From: Lutimonas saemankumensis
Lineage (GTDB): Bacteria > Bacteroidota > Bacteroidia > Flavobacteriales > Flavobacteriaceae
Direction: 5' to 3'
Length of the DNA stretch: 64,000 nt
Assembly: GCF_020171465.1 (NCBI RefSeq)
Contig: NZ_JAIUZR010000004.1
Coordinates: 186,001-250,000, forward strand
How positions within the stretch are numbered: the first letter of the stretch is position 1; each line of letters starts with the position of its first letter. Shown piece after piece: positions 47,132-55,309 of this stretch. Under the pieces are notes generated by a model. The model was given only the letters and a program-made list of their open reading frames with translations, did no database searches and was not told where the DNA came from. Made by a program: the position numbers and the translations under genes.

Positions 47132-48181
47132 TTAGTTATCGTCCAGGGCATTCCATCCCTGGGCAGTTATATCCACTTTCTGCCCTCCCCTTGTAACCAA
47201 CTGAATCAATTCAGGTTCGTCGGTCATATGACCAATAACACTTAAATTCGGATTGCCTTTGATCTTAGGGAAATCTTCTTGTTTAACCGTAAAAAGCAAT
47301 TCGTAATCCTCCCCCCCGCTAAGAGCAACCATTGTGCTGTCAATATTGAATTCCTCGCAAGTTGATATTACCTGCTGATCCAAAGGAATCTTATCTTCAT
47401 AAAGTTGGCAACCCTTTTTTGAAGCCTTGCACAAATGAAGGGTCTCCGAAGAAAGTCCATCAGAAATATCAATCATCGAAGTTGGCACCACTTCAAGATC
47501 AGTAAGCAATTTTACAATATCCTTCCTTGCTTCCGGTTTTAACTGTCTCTCTACCAAATACGTATAATTATCGAGTTCGTGCTCTGCATTTGGGTCGACT
47601 TCAAATACTTGCTTTTCACGTTCCAGAACCTGTAACCCTAAATAGGCTGCCCCGAGGTCGCCGGTTACTACCAACAGGTCATTAGAACCTGCACCGCTGC
47701 GATAAGCAATATTTTTCTTCTCTACCTGACCTAAGGCTGTAATGCTAATCAGAAGCCCTTTGGTTGAAGATGTGGTATCTCCTCCAACAAGATCTACATT
47801 ATAGGTTTTACAAGCCAGGTGAATTCCTGAATACAACTCTTCCAATGCCTCTAGCGGGAATCGATTCGACACTGCTATCGATACCGTGATCTGCTTTGCA
47901 TTTCCATTCATGGAATAAACATCTGAAAGGTTTACCATAACCGCCTTGTACCCTAAATGCTTAAGAGGCATGTATGACAAGTCAAAATGGACGCCTTCAA
48001 CAAGCAGGTCTGTAGTAACCAGACTCAGCTGATCGCCTGTGTCGATAACCGCACAGTCATCCCCGACTCCCTTCACAGTACTGTCATGATGTATTTTGGT
48101 ATGTTTGGTAAGGCGATCTATTAACTTAAACTCTCCCAGCTCGGAAAGCGGTGTTCTTGTTTGGTTCTTATCTTCTAACAT
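47132..48181 (-). CDS. thiL: Thiamine-monophosphate kinase
   Basis: A 349-residue protein from the ATG at 48181, which begins MLEDKNQTRTPLSELGEF; an open frame runs 80 codons farther but its translation is unlike the family. Landmarks are GVGDDCAVID (ATP/Mg site), LVEGVHFDL, the DLVGGDTTSS motif and MIDISDGLSSE. It phosphorylates thiamine monophosphate to the diphosphate cofactor. A -7 box CAAAGATA at 48186-48193 (minus strand) lies only a few bases before the ATG, which would make a nearly leaderless mRNA. Confidence 0.95.
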   Translation of the reverse strand: MLEDKNQTRTPLSELGEFKLIDRLTKHTKIHHDSTVKGVGDDCAVIDTGDQLSLVTTDLLVEGVHFDLSYMPLKHLGYKAVMVNLSDVYSMNGNAKQITVSIAVSNRFPLEALEELYSGIHLACKTYNVDLVGGDTTSSTKGLLISITALGQVEKKNIAYRSGAGSNDLLVVTGDLGAAYLGLQVLEREKQVFEVDPNAEHELDNYTYLVERQLKPEARKDIVKLLTDLEVVPTSMIDISDGLSSETLHLCKASKKGCQLYEDKIPLDQQVISTCEEFNIDSTMVALSGGEDYELLFTVKQEDFPKIKGNPNLSVIGHMTDEPELIQLVTRGGQKVDITAQGWNALDDN

Positions 48182-48333
48182 GGGGCAAAGATAATTCATA
48201 TTTAAATTTTTCATCATCTTTTTGAGTAGATAATACCCAATAAAAATGAGGCACACCCTTTTACGTCTTGTAAAAATTCCTACATTTAACCTGAAAATTA
48301 TCTTAAAAAAATAAAGACAATTACTTCTGTTCC

Positions 48334-50574
48334 ATGAAAAACCTTTCACTTTCAACCAAGGTCCTGTTAGGTGTGCTTTTAGGTACATTGACAGGATTGT
48401 TTTTTGGCGAAGATGTTGCATGGATGGGAATCATTGGAGATATTTTTATAGGACTCCTTCAAATGACGGTTCTGCCATACATCATGTTCTCACTGATTGT
48501 GAACATCGGAAGGCTTTCTTTGGATACAGGAAAAAAAATAATTCGATATGGATTGATTTTCCTCTTTTTACTCTTGAGTTTGGGGCTCGTGTACCTTATT
48601 ATTCTGCCCTTTAGTTTTCCTTCCTGGTCCAGCGGGAATTTTTACAGCTCAGAATTTGTTCAGCCAAGTGTGCCCTTTGATTTTGTAAAACTTTACATCC
48701 CGGCCAATCCATTTGAATCAATGAGCGACAATGTAGTACCTGCAGTGGTATTGTTTAGTATATTTATCGGCCTTGGAGTGATGAAACTACCAAATAAAGA
48801 GGCTTTGCTACAGCCTCTGGATGTGCTAACGGACGGACTTAATCAGGTCAATAAAATGATCATTAAAATAACACCTTTAGGTGTTTTTAGTATTGCTGCA
48901 GGTGTAGTCAGTACCTTAAGCTGGTCTGATCTAAGCCGATTGCAGGGTTATTTGCTTGTCTATCTTCTGGCGGTGATTCTTTTTACATTTCTGATTCTGC
49001 CCAGCCTTATCTCAATATTTACTCCTTACAGTGCTAAAACCATTTTTAAGATAACGCGTTCAACACTTATCACAATTTTTGCTACTGGAAAGATCATTGT
49101 GGTTTATCCTCAGTTAATCGAGAACATCAAGGAGATCATAAGAGCCGATGAGAATTCCAACGAGGAGAATCAGGACCGGGTTGATATCATCATGCCTCTG
49201 GCCTACCCGTTTCCAAATCTTGGAACCTTCATGATATTTATTTTTGTTCCTTTTGCAGCTTGGTTCACAGGCAAGTCCATGGAACTTTCTGACTACCCTG
49301 TTTTTCTCAGTTCTACTTTTCTAAGTAGTTTTGTTGCCCCAATAACAGGGCTTCCTTTTAGTCTGGACCTTCTTAAAATACCAAAGGAGACCTTTCAGCT
49401 GTTTGTTGTTTCAACCGTTCTAACGGACCGAATCCGCGTTGTGTTGGGTGCTTTTCATCTCATTGCACTGACCCTCCTGACCATAGCTGCTAGTGGAGGA
49501 TTTTTACAGTTTAAGAAAAGAAAAATTGCAAGAAGTCTTATTGTAATAGGAATATCTACCTTGTTGTCGGTCATTGGATTGAGGTATGTATTGGAAACCA
49601 GTATGAAAAATATTCCTACAAACCTGGAAATTGTCAATTCTTTTAAACTGATAAGCCCCCAGCAGGAATTTGTCCTTCTTGACAGGTCAAAAAGGAACCC
49701 AAATCCTAAATGGAGAGGAGAAAACACCCTGAGCCGGATAAAAAGGAGAAAGAAATTGAGAGTAGGATATTACGAAGATGCAAGGCCTTTTACATTTTTC
49801 AACAGGGATAGTGTACTGGTAGGTTATGGTATTGACCTTGCCCATCAACTGGCATCCGACCTAGAGGTAAAACTTGAATTTGTACCTATAAATCCTGGAA
49901 AACTCATTGAGGGGATGAACAAGGATCATTATGATATAGTGATGTCGGATATTTTCTTATCGAGTCGATATGCTGAAGATATTGAACTGTCCAAGCCCTA
50001 TTTGAATGTTTCCCTGGCCTTGTTAACCAAACAGGATAACAAAATTTTCAACAGTTTTGAAACAGCTTCCAAGCTTGACACTTTTACAATATCTTATATT
50101 GAAAGAAAGGATATTGCCAATGAATTCCTTTCCTATTTTCCGGAGGGAGGAGCCTATCCCGTGCCGGATATAAAAAGCTATTTCGAATTGGACAAAATAA
50201 AAGAGAAGGTTAAGGATACTGTGCAATTGGACTCCATAAGAGTAGATTCGATCAAAATTGATGCCCATCTGACAAGTGCGGAAAGAGCCGCCTCCATGAC
50301 GGTTATCAACCCGGAATATAAGGTTGTAAACCCATTGCCTTATCACATCAACAATGCACTGGTATTTCCAGTTGCGAAGGATAATGTATGGAAAGGATAT
50401 ATCGACAAATGGATCGACTTCAGGGAAAAGGACGGAACCTTTGACAAGATATATGATCAATGGATACTTGGGAATCCTCATCAGGAGAAGGCAAAAAAAT
50501 GGAGCATTCTTGACAACGTGATTATGCCACGATTCTCTAAAAAGGATACGATTTCGAATGACTTTGTAAAATAA
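48334..50574 (+). CDS. Dicarboxylate-type symporter fused to a solute-binding domain
   Basis: A 746-residue protein. Residues 1-420 are a polytopic membrane part of the dicarboxylate/amino-acid:cation symporter (SDF) type: VLLGVLLGTLTGLFFGE, FIGLLQMTVLPYIMFSLIV and VPAVVLFSIFIGLGV are its landmarks. The transport-core motifs are divergent: PFPNLGTF stands where the family usually has NMDG. After a last helix (about 397-413), residues about 465-720 form a family 3 solute-binding domain (KKLRVGYYEDARPFTFF, VGYGIDLAHQLASDL, YDIVMSDIFLSS). The binding domain should lie outside, pre-loading substrate or sensing it. Substrate unknown. Confidence 0.85.
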   Translation: MKNLSLSTKVLLGVLLGTLTGLFFGEDVAWMGIIGDIFIGLLQMTVLPYIMFSLIVNIGRLSLDTGKKIIRYGLIFLFLLLSLGLVYLIILPFSFPSWSSGNFYSSEFVQPSVPFDFVKLYIPANPFESMSDNVVPAVVLFSIFIGLGVMKLPNKEALLQPLDVLTDGLNQVNKMIIKITPLGVFSIAAGVVSTLSWSDLSRLQGYLLVYLLAVILFTFLILPSLISIFTPYSAKTIFKITRSTLITIFATGKIIVVYPQLIENIKEIIRADENSNEENQDRVDIIMPLAYPFPNLGTFMIFIFVPFAAWFTGKSMELSDYPVFLSSTFLSSFVAPITGLPFSLDLLKIPKETFQLFVVSTVLTDRIRVVLGAFHLIALTLLTIAASGGFLQFKKRKIARSLIVIGISTLLSVIGLRYVLETSMKNIPTNLEIVNSFKLISPQQEFVLLDRSKRNPNPKWRGENTLSRIKRRKKLRVGYYEDARPFTFFNRDSVLVGYGIDLAHQLASDLEVKLEFVPINPGKLIEGMNKDHYDIVMSDIFLSSRYAEDIELSKPYLNVSLALLTKQDNKIFNSFETASKLDTFTISYIERKDIANEFLSYFPEGGAYPVPDIKSYFELDKIKEKVKDTVQLDSIRVDSIKIDAHLTSAERAASMTVINPEYKVVNPLPYHINNALVFPVAKDNVWKGYIDKWIDFREKDGTFDKIYDQWILGNPHQEKAKKWSILDNVIMPRFSKKDTISNDFVK

Positions 50575-50588
50575 GACTCTGCCTAATA

Positions 50589-51329
50589 TTACAAGCCTCG
50601 TTCCTTTTGAATATGTTCATAAGCCTTCTGGACCTGACGGAATTTTTCTTCACCACCCTTGACATGCTCTTCACCAAGATTTCTTAATTTATCCGGGTGG
50701 TATTTCTTTACCATTTTTCTGTAAGCTGCTTTTATTTCTTGATCAGAAGCAGTTTTATCAATCTCAAGGATCTTATACGAGCTGTCAACCTCGTTGTAGA
50801 ACATGGCCTTGATCGAATTGAAATCATATTGATTGATATTCAGGTAACCTGCGATGGTATTAATTTTATTTAACTCCTTTTCGGTAACCATTCCGTCGGA
50901 TTTCGCAACCCCAAACAAGAAATGAAGTAACTGAAGCCTGGAGGCATGGTTCATGTGCCTATTGATCTGCAGGCAAACCTGCCGGGTTGAAATTTTATTA
51001 TTTTGAATGATCCCCTTAAAGAGTTTGAAGGCATGATTAGCCCTTTCTTTTCCATACATCCCTATAAATGACGATCTCACAAAATCAAGCTCTCGTTTAT
51101 CGACACTTCCATCCGATTTGATCACTATGGCGGCAAGCACCAAAAGACTGATCTCAAAATCTCCTGACTGAGTTGATTGCTGACCCCCTGATTTCTTGTT
51201 GAGGTCCATCAGATCACTCTCAGAAAATTCATCTACAAAACTCCCTAAGACAAATCCAAGAATACCTCCTATCGGTCCGGCAAACGTCCAGCCAAGACCG
51301 GCCCCAAGCCACTTTGAAAAATTTGCCAT
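50589..51329 (-). CDS. TerB/DnaJ-domain protein (DjlA-like)
   Basis: A 246-residue protein from the ATG at 51329. It begins with a Gly-rich hydrophobic segment (WLGAGLGWTFAGPIGGILGFVLGS), as DjlA proteins do, which can anchor it in the membrane. A TerB-like helical domain follows (about 60-165). The C-terminal J domain (about 180-246) has the HPD motif in KYHPDKL. It likely recruits DnaK to a membrane-associated client. It is divergent from the bacilliredoxin gene. Confidence 0.9.
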   Translation of the reverse strand: MANFSKWLGAGLGWTFAGPIGGILGFVLGSFVDEFSESDLMDLNKKSGGQQSTQSGDFEISLLVLAAIVIKSDGSVDKRELDFVRSSFIGMYGKERANHAFKLFKGIIQNNKISTRQVCLQINRHMNHASRLQLLHFLFGVAKSDGMVTEKELNKINTIAGYLNINQYDFNSIKAMFYNEVDSSYKILEIDKTASDQEIKAAYRKMVKKYHPDKLRNLGEEHVKGGEEKFRQVQKAYEHIQKERGL

Positions 51330-51395
51330 ATGCATCAATTAGAAAAACAAATATACATCTCTGGTCAAACAATCGGCATATTGTATACCTAATAT

Positions 51396-51432
51396 TTTGT
51401 GAAAATTATTTCCGTTGCAATGCTTATCTTTG
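51396..51432 (+). promoter_or_regulatory. Promoter of the bacilliredoxin gene
   Basis: TATCTTTG (51425-51432) is a perfect -7 box, 34 bases before the ATG. TTTG at 51396-51399 is 25 bp upstream, slightly long for the consensus. Confidence 0.5.
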
Positions 51433-51466
51433 CACTCACAATTATTTAACAAAAAAAAATAAAACT

Positions 51467-51877
51467 ATGTATCCAGAAGAATTGGTAAAACCTATGCGAC
51501 AGGAACTTGTTAATGCAGGGTTTCAGGAATTATATTCAGCTAAGGACGTTGAAGAGGCCTTACAAAAACAGGGAACAACACTGGTCATGGTAAACTCGGT
51601 ATGCGGATGTGCAGCGGGTACAGCCAGACCTGGAACTATTGCTTCATTGGCATTAGACAAAAGTCCTGATCATTTAACTACAGTATTTGCAGGAGTTGAT
51701 GTAGAATCTACACAAAAAGCGAGAGAAATGATGGTTCCTTTCCCTCCTTCCTCACCTTCCATTGCACTGTTTAAAGACGGACAATTGGTTCACATGCTTG
51801 AAAGACATCATATTGAAGGAAGATCTGCCGAAATGATTGCTGCGAACTTGGCAGGAGCTTACGAAGAATACTGTTAA
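51467..51877 (+). CDS. Bacilliredoxin BrxA/BrxB family
   Basis: A 136-residue thioredoxin-fold protein from the ATG at 51467; the upstream extension of the frame overlaps the divergent gene and lacks support. The CxC motif is in VNSVCGCAAGTARPG (Cys46 and Cys48), typical of the YphP/YqiW family. These proteins remove bacillithiol or similar thiols from oxidised proteins. Flavobacteria often have the protein along with bacillithiol genes elsewhere. It is followed by a lipoprotein gene seven bases after its stop. Confidence 0.92.
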   Translation: MYPEELVKPMRQELVNAGFQELYSAKDVEEALQKQGTTLVMVNSVCGCAAGTARPGTIASLALDKSPDHLTTVFAGVDVESTQKAREMMVPFPPSSPSIALFKDGQLVHMLERHHIEGRSAEMIAANLAGAYEEYC

Positions 51878-51884
51878 TTGGATG

Positions 51885-52268
51885 ATGAAATTGCTTTTTT
51901 CATTTTTGGCCTTTTTCGTTATTTACTGTGATGATTCTGATGCAATCACAAAACAGGAAATAGAAAAAGAAAAAATCGATAATTTAAAATCTCAAATAAA
52001 GACCCTTGCTGATACCTCAGTTTGTACAGGAGATTACAGATGCTATAGTGTGGGAATTGGTGCCAAACCCTGTGGTGGTTTTTGGGAATATATTGTCTAC
52101 TCAAATTCGATAGACGTAGTTGATTTCCTGGCCAAAATCGAAGAATTGAATAAACTGGAGAAAGCTTACAACTTGAAATACAGCATACAGTCGGATTGTT
52201 TTTTAGCGATGCCTCCAAGCCGTATTGAATGTATAGACGGAAAGTGTACAGGAGTCTTTGAAAATTAA
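51885..52268 (+). CDS. Small Cys-rich lipoprotein
   Basis: A 127-residue protein from the ATG at 51885 (another ATG is one codon earlier). The signal ends FFVIYC, with Cys17 the lipid site. The mature domain has further Cys residues in SVCTGDYRCYS, KPCGGFW, SDCFL and IECIDGKC, enough for three disulfides. Related small Cys-rich proteins are seen in Bacteroidota with no known role. It is probably cotranscribed with the bacilliredoxin gene and ends in a terminator. Confidence 0.8.
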   Translation: MKLLFSFLAFFVIYCDDSDAITKQEIEKEKIDNLKSQIKTLADTSVCTGDYRCYSVGIGAKPCGGFWEYIVYSNSIDVVDFLAKIEELNKLEKAYNLKYSIQSDCFLAMPPSRIECIDGKCTGVFEN

Positions 52269-52288
52269 TTTAGATAAAAGCTTTTAAT

Positions 52289-52317
52289 AAAACCTCTTTT
52301 AATCGAGAGGTTTTTTT
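52289..52317 (+). terminator. Rho-independent terminator
   Basis: AACCTCT (52291-52297) and AGAGGTT (52306-52312) form the stem, then TTTTTT. It ends only 11 bases before the next gene, whose promoter must overlap it. Confidence 0.8.
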
Positions 52318-52327
52318 ATTTTGCATT

Positions 52328-52990
52328 ATGGATAAAAAATTACTCATCAGGCTTGCAGAAGATTTTGTCAAAAAAACCCTACAAGATGCTGAAGGCGGCC
52401 ATGACTGGTTCCATATAGAAAGGGTTCGTCGTAATGCCATGCAAATAGCAAAAGGTGAAAATGCAGATCTGTTTATTGTGGAGTTAGGAGCTTTACTTCA
52501 TGATATAGCTGATGCCAAATTTTACGATGGTGATGAGACTGTAGGCCCTAAAAAAGCAGAGGAATTCCTGAAAACTCATGGGGCTGAAAGAGAACTTATA
52601 GAACATGTCAAAAATATTATCAAATTTGTCTCTTTCAAATCGAGTCTTGATAAAAAAAATAAATCTGTCTTCGAATCTCCCGAATTAAGAATCATTCAGG
52701 ATGCAGACCGTCTTGACGCAATCGGCGCTATAGGGATAGCAAGGGCATTTAATTATGGAGGGTTCAAAAACAGGCCTCTTTACGACCCTGATATAGATCC
52801 GAATCTAAACATGGATAAGGAAACCTACAAAAAAAGCAAGGCTCCCACGATCAACCATTTTTATGAAAAACTGTTATTGTTGAAAGACAAGATGAATACA
52901 GAATCCGGTCGAAAACTTGCCCGGGAAAGGCATAAGTATATGGAACTATTTCTTGACCAGTTCTATGAGGAATGGAAAGGAATTAAATGA
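52328..52990 (+). CDS. HD-domain phosphohydrolase (YedJ-like)
   Basis: A 220-residue cytoplasmic protein. GHDWFHIERVRRNAM supplies the first His residues, LGALLHDIADAKF the HD pair and IIQDADRLDAIGAIGIARAF the last Asp with the DADRLDA signature. This set belongs to the YedJ/YpgQ type of metal-dependent nucleotide phosphohydrolases. It is convergent with the enoyl-CoA hydratase gene. Confidence 0.88.
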   Translation: MDKKLLIRLAEDFVKKTLQDAEGGHDWFHIERVRRNAMQIAKGENADLFIVELGALLHDIADAKFYDGDETVGPKKAEEFLKTHGAERELIEHVKNIIKFVSFKSSLDKKNKSVFESPELRIIQDADRLDAIGAIGIARAFNYGGFKNRPLYDPDIDPNLNMDKETYKKSKAPTINHFYEKLLLLKDKMNTESGRKLARERHKYMELFLDQFYEEWKGIK

Positions 52991-53006
52991 CCTGACCCTG
53001 TGTAAG

Positions 53007-53780
53007 TCAGAAGTTTGGTTTTCGCTTTTCCAGAAATGCAGTAGTCCCTTCTTCAAAATCCTCGGTTCCAAAACAATTACCAAATTCTTCGATTTCAACC
53101 TTAAAACCATCAACAGATTCTTTATCATTGGCATTTACCGCCTTAATAGCTGCCTTAATGGCATTGGGTGAATTCCTGGCAATTTTATTACCAAGATTTT
53201 CGCAAAATTCCATAAGATCTTCCTGGGTTACAACATGATTTAACAATCCCCATTTTAAGGCCTCATCGGCCGAAATCATACCTCCTGTAGTGATCATCTC
53301 AAGGGCTTTTCCCTTACCGACGAGTTGCGGAAGCCTTTGGGTTCCTCCGTATCCGGGAATAAGGCCCAGAGAAACTTCTGGAAGACCCATTCTTGCATTT
53401 TCACTACCAACCCTTATATGACAAGCCATGGCAAGTTCAAGACCTCCTCCCAGGGCAAACCCGTTTACAGCAGCTATAACCGGAGTAGAAAGTTCCGAAA
53501 CAAGGTCAAAAAGCATGGTTTGACCTCTTTGAGCAAGTTCTTTTCCTTCATCAATATCAAAATCTGAAAATTCTGAAATATCGGCCCCGGCAACAAATGC
53601 TTTCTCTCCGCTTCCGGTAATAATAATTGCCCTTATATCTGAATCCGCTTCCAGAACCTTGAAAGCATCACTCAATTCTTCAATTGTAGCTTTGTTCAAA
53701 GCATTGAGTTTTTTAGGTCTTTCAATAGTTATAAAACCAAGATGATCTTCGTGTTCCGCTGTAATATTTTGATACGCCAT
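53007..53780 (-). CDS. Enoyl-CoA hydratase
   Basis: A 257-residue crotonase-fold protein. The oxyanion pieces are AFVAGADISEF (residues about 60-72) and NGFALGGGLELAMACHI. The two catalytic Glu residues of true hydratases are present in GGGLELA and MGLPEVSLGLIPGYGGTQRL. It hydrates trans-2-enoyl-CoA in beta-oxidation or in butyrate and branched-chain routes. It starts nine bases after the sensor kinase stop on the same strand, though the link in function is unclear. Confidence 0.93.
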   Translation of the reverse strand: MAYQNITAEHEDHLGFITIERPKKLNALNKATIEELSDAFKVLEADSDIRAIIITGSGEKAFVAGADISEFSDFDIDEGKELAQRGQTMLFDLVSELSTPVIAAVNGFALGGGLELAMACHIRVGSENARMGLPEVSLGLIPGYGGTQRLPQLVGKGKALEMITTGGMISADEALKWGLLNHVVTQEDLMEFCENLGNKIARNSPNAIKAAIKAVNANDKESVDGFKVEIEEFGNCFGTEDFEEGTTAFLEKRKPNF

Positions 53781-53789
53781 AAAAAGTAA

Positions 53790-55259
53790 TTAAATCTGAT
53801 TATCCTTAGGTAAAGATACTGAAAATACGGTCCTTTCTTTTTTGCCCGATGTAAAAGAAATTTGCCCATTATACGCTTCGACAATGTTCTTTACCATTGG
53901 TAGTCCCAGTCCCATCCCACTTGATTTAGTTGTGAATTTAGGCTCAAAGATCTTAGATGCATCTTCCTTTCCTATTCCCTTACCATTGTCCTCCACCTCA
54001 ATATACACTTCCTGACCATTTTCGTAAACCCGCACATCTATCTTTGGGTCCTCTGTATTTTCAAGAGCATGTATCGCGTTCGTTACCAGATTGGTAACTA
54101 TTCTTGTCAACTGAATTTTATCCATTCGGGATGTAATTTCTTTTTTCTCCGGATGATAACGAATATAGGGTTCATGAAAAATATCCAGGGCCTTTTTTAC
54201 CTCTTCCACAATATTCAGCTTCTCTTTGTTAGCCGTAGGCATTTCAGCAAAATTTGAAAAAGCCGATGCTATTTCGCTCATGATATCGATCTGCTGGATC
54301 AAAGTGTCACAGAATTCCTGTAATTTGGATTTGAAATCAGGGTCATTTGGATCAAAACTATGGGCAAAACTCTGCACTGTCAATCGCATAGGAGTCAATG
54401 GGTTCTTTATTTCGTGAGCCACCTGCTTCGCCATTTCCCTCCAGGCATGCTTCCTTTCACTTTGAGCAAGTTTCACGGCTGAATCTTCAATTTCATCGAT
54501 CATGCTATTGTAGGAATCCACAAGATTAAGAATCTCCTGACTTGCATCATTCAGAATTATCTTTTCATTGGTTTTTTCCACAGTAGTCTGCCTCATCCTT
54601 CTACTTACGTTTTCCAGGGATTTTGTAATGTATTTAGACAGAAAATAAGCCAGAACGATTCCTATTAAAAATATTAAGAGATAAACTACTGAAAGCCGTT
54701 CCAGAAACTCTTTCAGTTCTCTTTCCTGAAAAGTATTATCCTGTTTATAAGGAACTCCAATGATTCCAATTTCCTGATCATATGAACCTATAAGATAAGA
54801 AAAGGAAGATTTAAACTTGGTTCCGTCAGCCGAGGACTTCTGTACAACAAGCCTGTGATCAGGATTAAAAATAATCCGCTTCATGATATCACCGGAAAGG
54901 TTGGCGTCGGTCGTATCTGTTGGATTTTCACCAAAAGAGCTTTTTAGAAGCTCTCCTTTTAAATTATAAATATTGATATCCAGGTTGTGAATATCTGAAA
55001 TTTCATTGAGTTTCTTTTCCAGAATTATAGGAAGTGAGACCGTTTCAAAAGCATCAATAGAGTCTCTCAATAACTCATAGGCTATTGCAGATTTTATGGC
55101 TTCTTCTTTGCGTTCAAGTCTTTTTATGTGGTAATCCTCAGCCTGTTCATTGAATTGATAAATGGTTACGGCTGCAATGAGAATGGAAGCAATCACAACG
55201 ATAAAGATCATTGCTATAAAGATCCTGGTCCTTAGTGATAACTTATTGATTGGGGTCAT
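53790..55259 (-). CDS. Sensor histidine kinase, NtrY-like
   Basis: A 489-residue inner-membrane kinase. TM1 is about residues 12-33 and TM2 about 189-207, enclosing a 150-residue periplasmic sensor region. HAMP-like linker, then the DHp helix with His282 in AHEIKNPLTPMRL, and the HATPase_c domain with NLVTNAIHA, DNGKGIGKED and GMGLGLPMV. The HEIKNPLTP sequence is of the NtrY type. No response regulator gene is adjacent. It follows a second kinase gene by 50 bases. Confidence 0.92.
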   Translation of the reverse strand: MTPINKLSLRTRIFIAMIFIVVIASILIAAVTIYQFNEQAEDYHIKRLERKEEAIKSAIAYELLRDSIDAFETVSLPIILEKKLNEISDIHNLDINIYNLKGELLKSSFGENPTDTTDANLSGDIMKRIIFNPDHRLVVQKSSADGTKFKSSFSYLIGSYDQEIGIIGVPYKQDNTFQERELKEFLERLSVVYLLIFLIGIVLAYFLSKYITKSLENVSRRMRQTTVEKTNEKIILNDASQEILNLVDSYNSMIDEIEDSAVKLAQSERKHAWREMAKQVAHEIKNPLTPMRLTVQSFAHSFDPNDPDFKSKLQEFCDTLIQQIDIMSEIASAFSNFAEMPTANKEKLNIVEEVKKALDIFHEPYIRYHPEKKEITSRMDKIQLTRIVTNLVTNAIHALENTEDPKIDVRVYENGQEVYIEVEDNGKGIGKEDASKIFEPKFTTKSSGMGLGLPMVKNIVEAYNGQISFTSGKKERTVFSVSLPKDNQI

Positions 55260-55309
55260 TGCTTTTTCGGTAAAGATAGTAAATTCAAAAAAGCATTTCT
55301 ATGCCAAAA

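Noticed and set aside
48182-48421. 80-residue N-terminal extension of ThiL
   Set aside because: The translation is basic and unlike the family, and overlaps the divergent symporter start; the ATG at 48181 gives the normal length.
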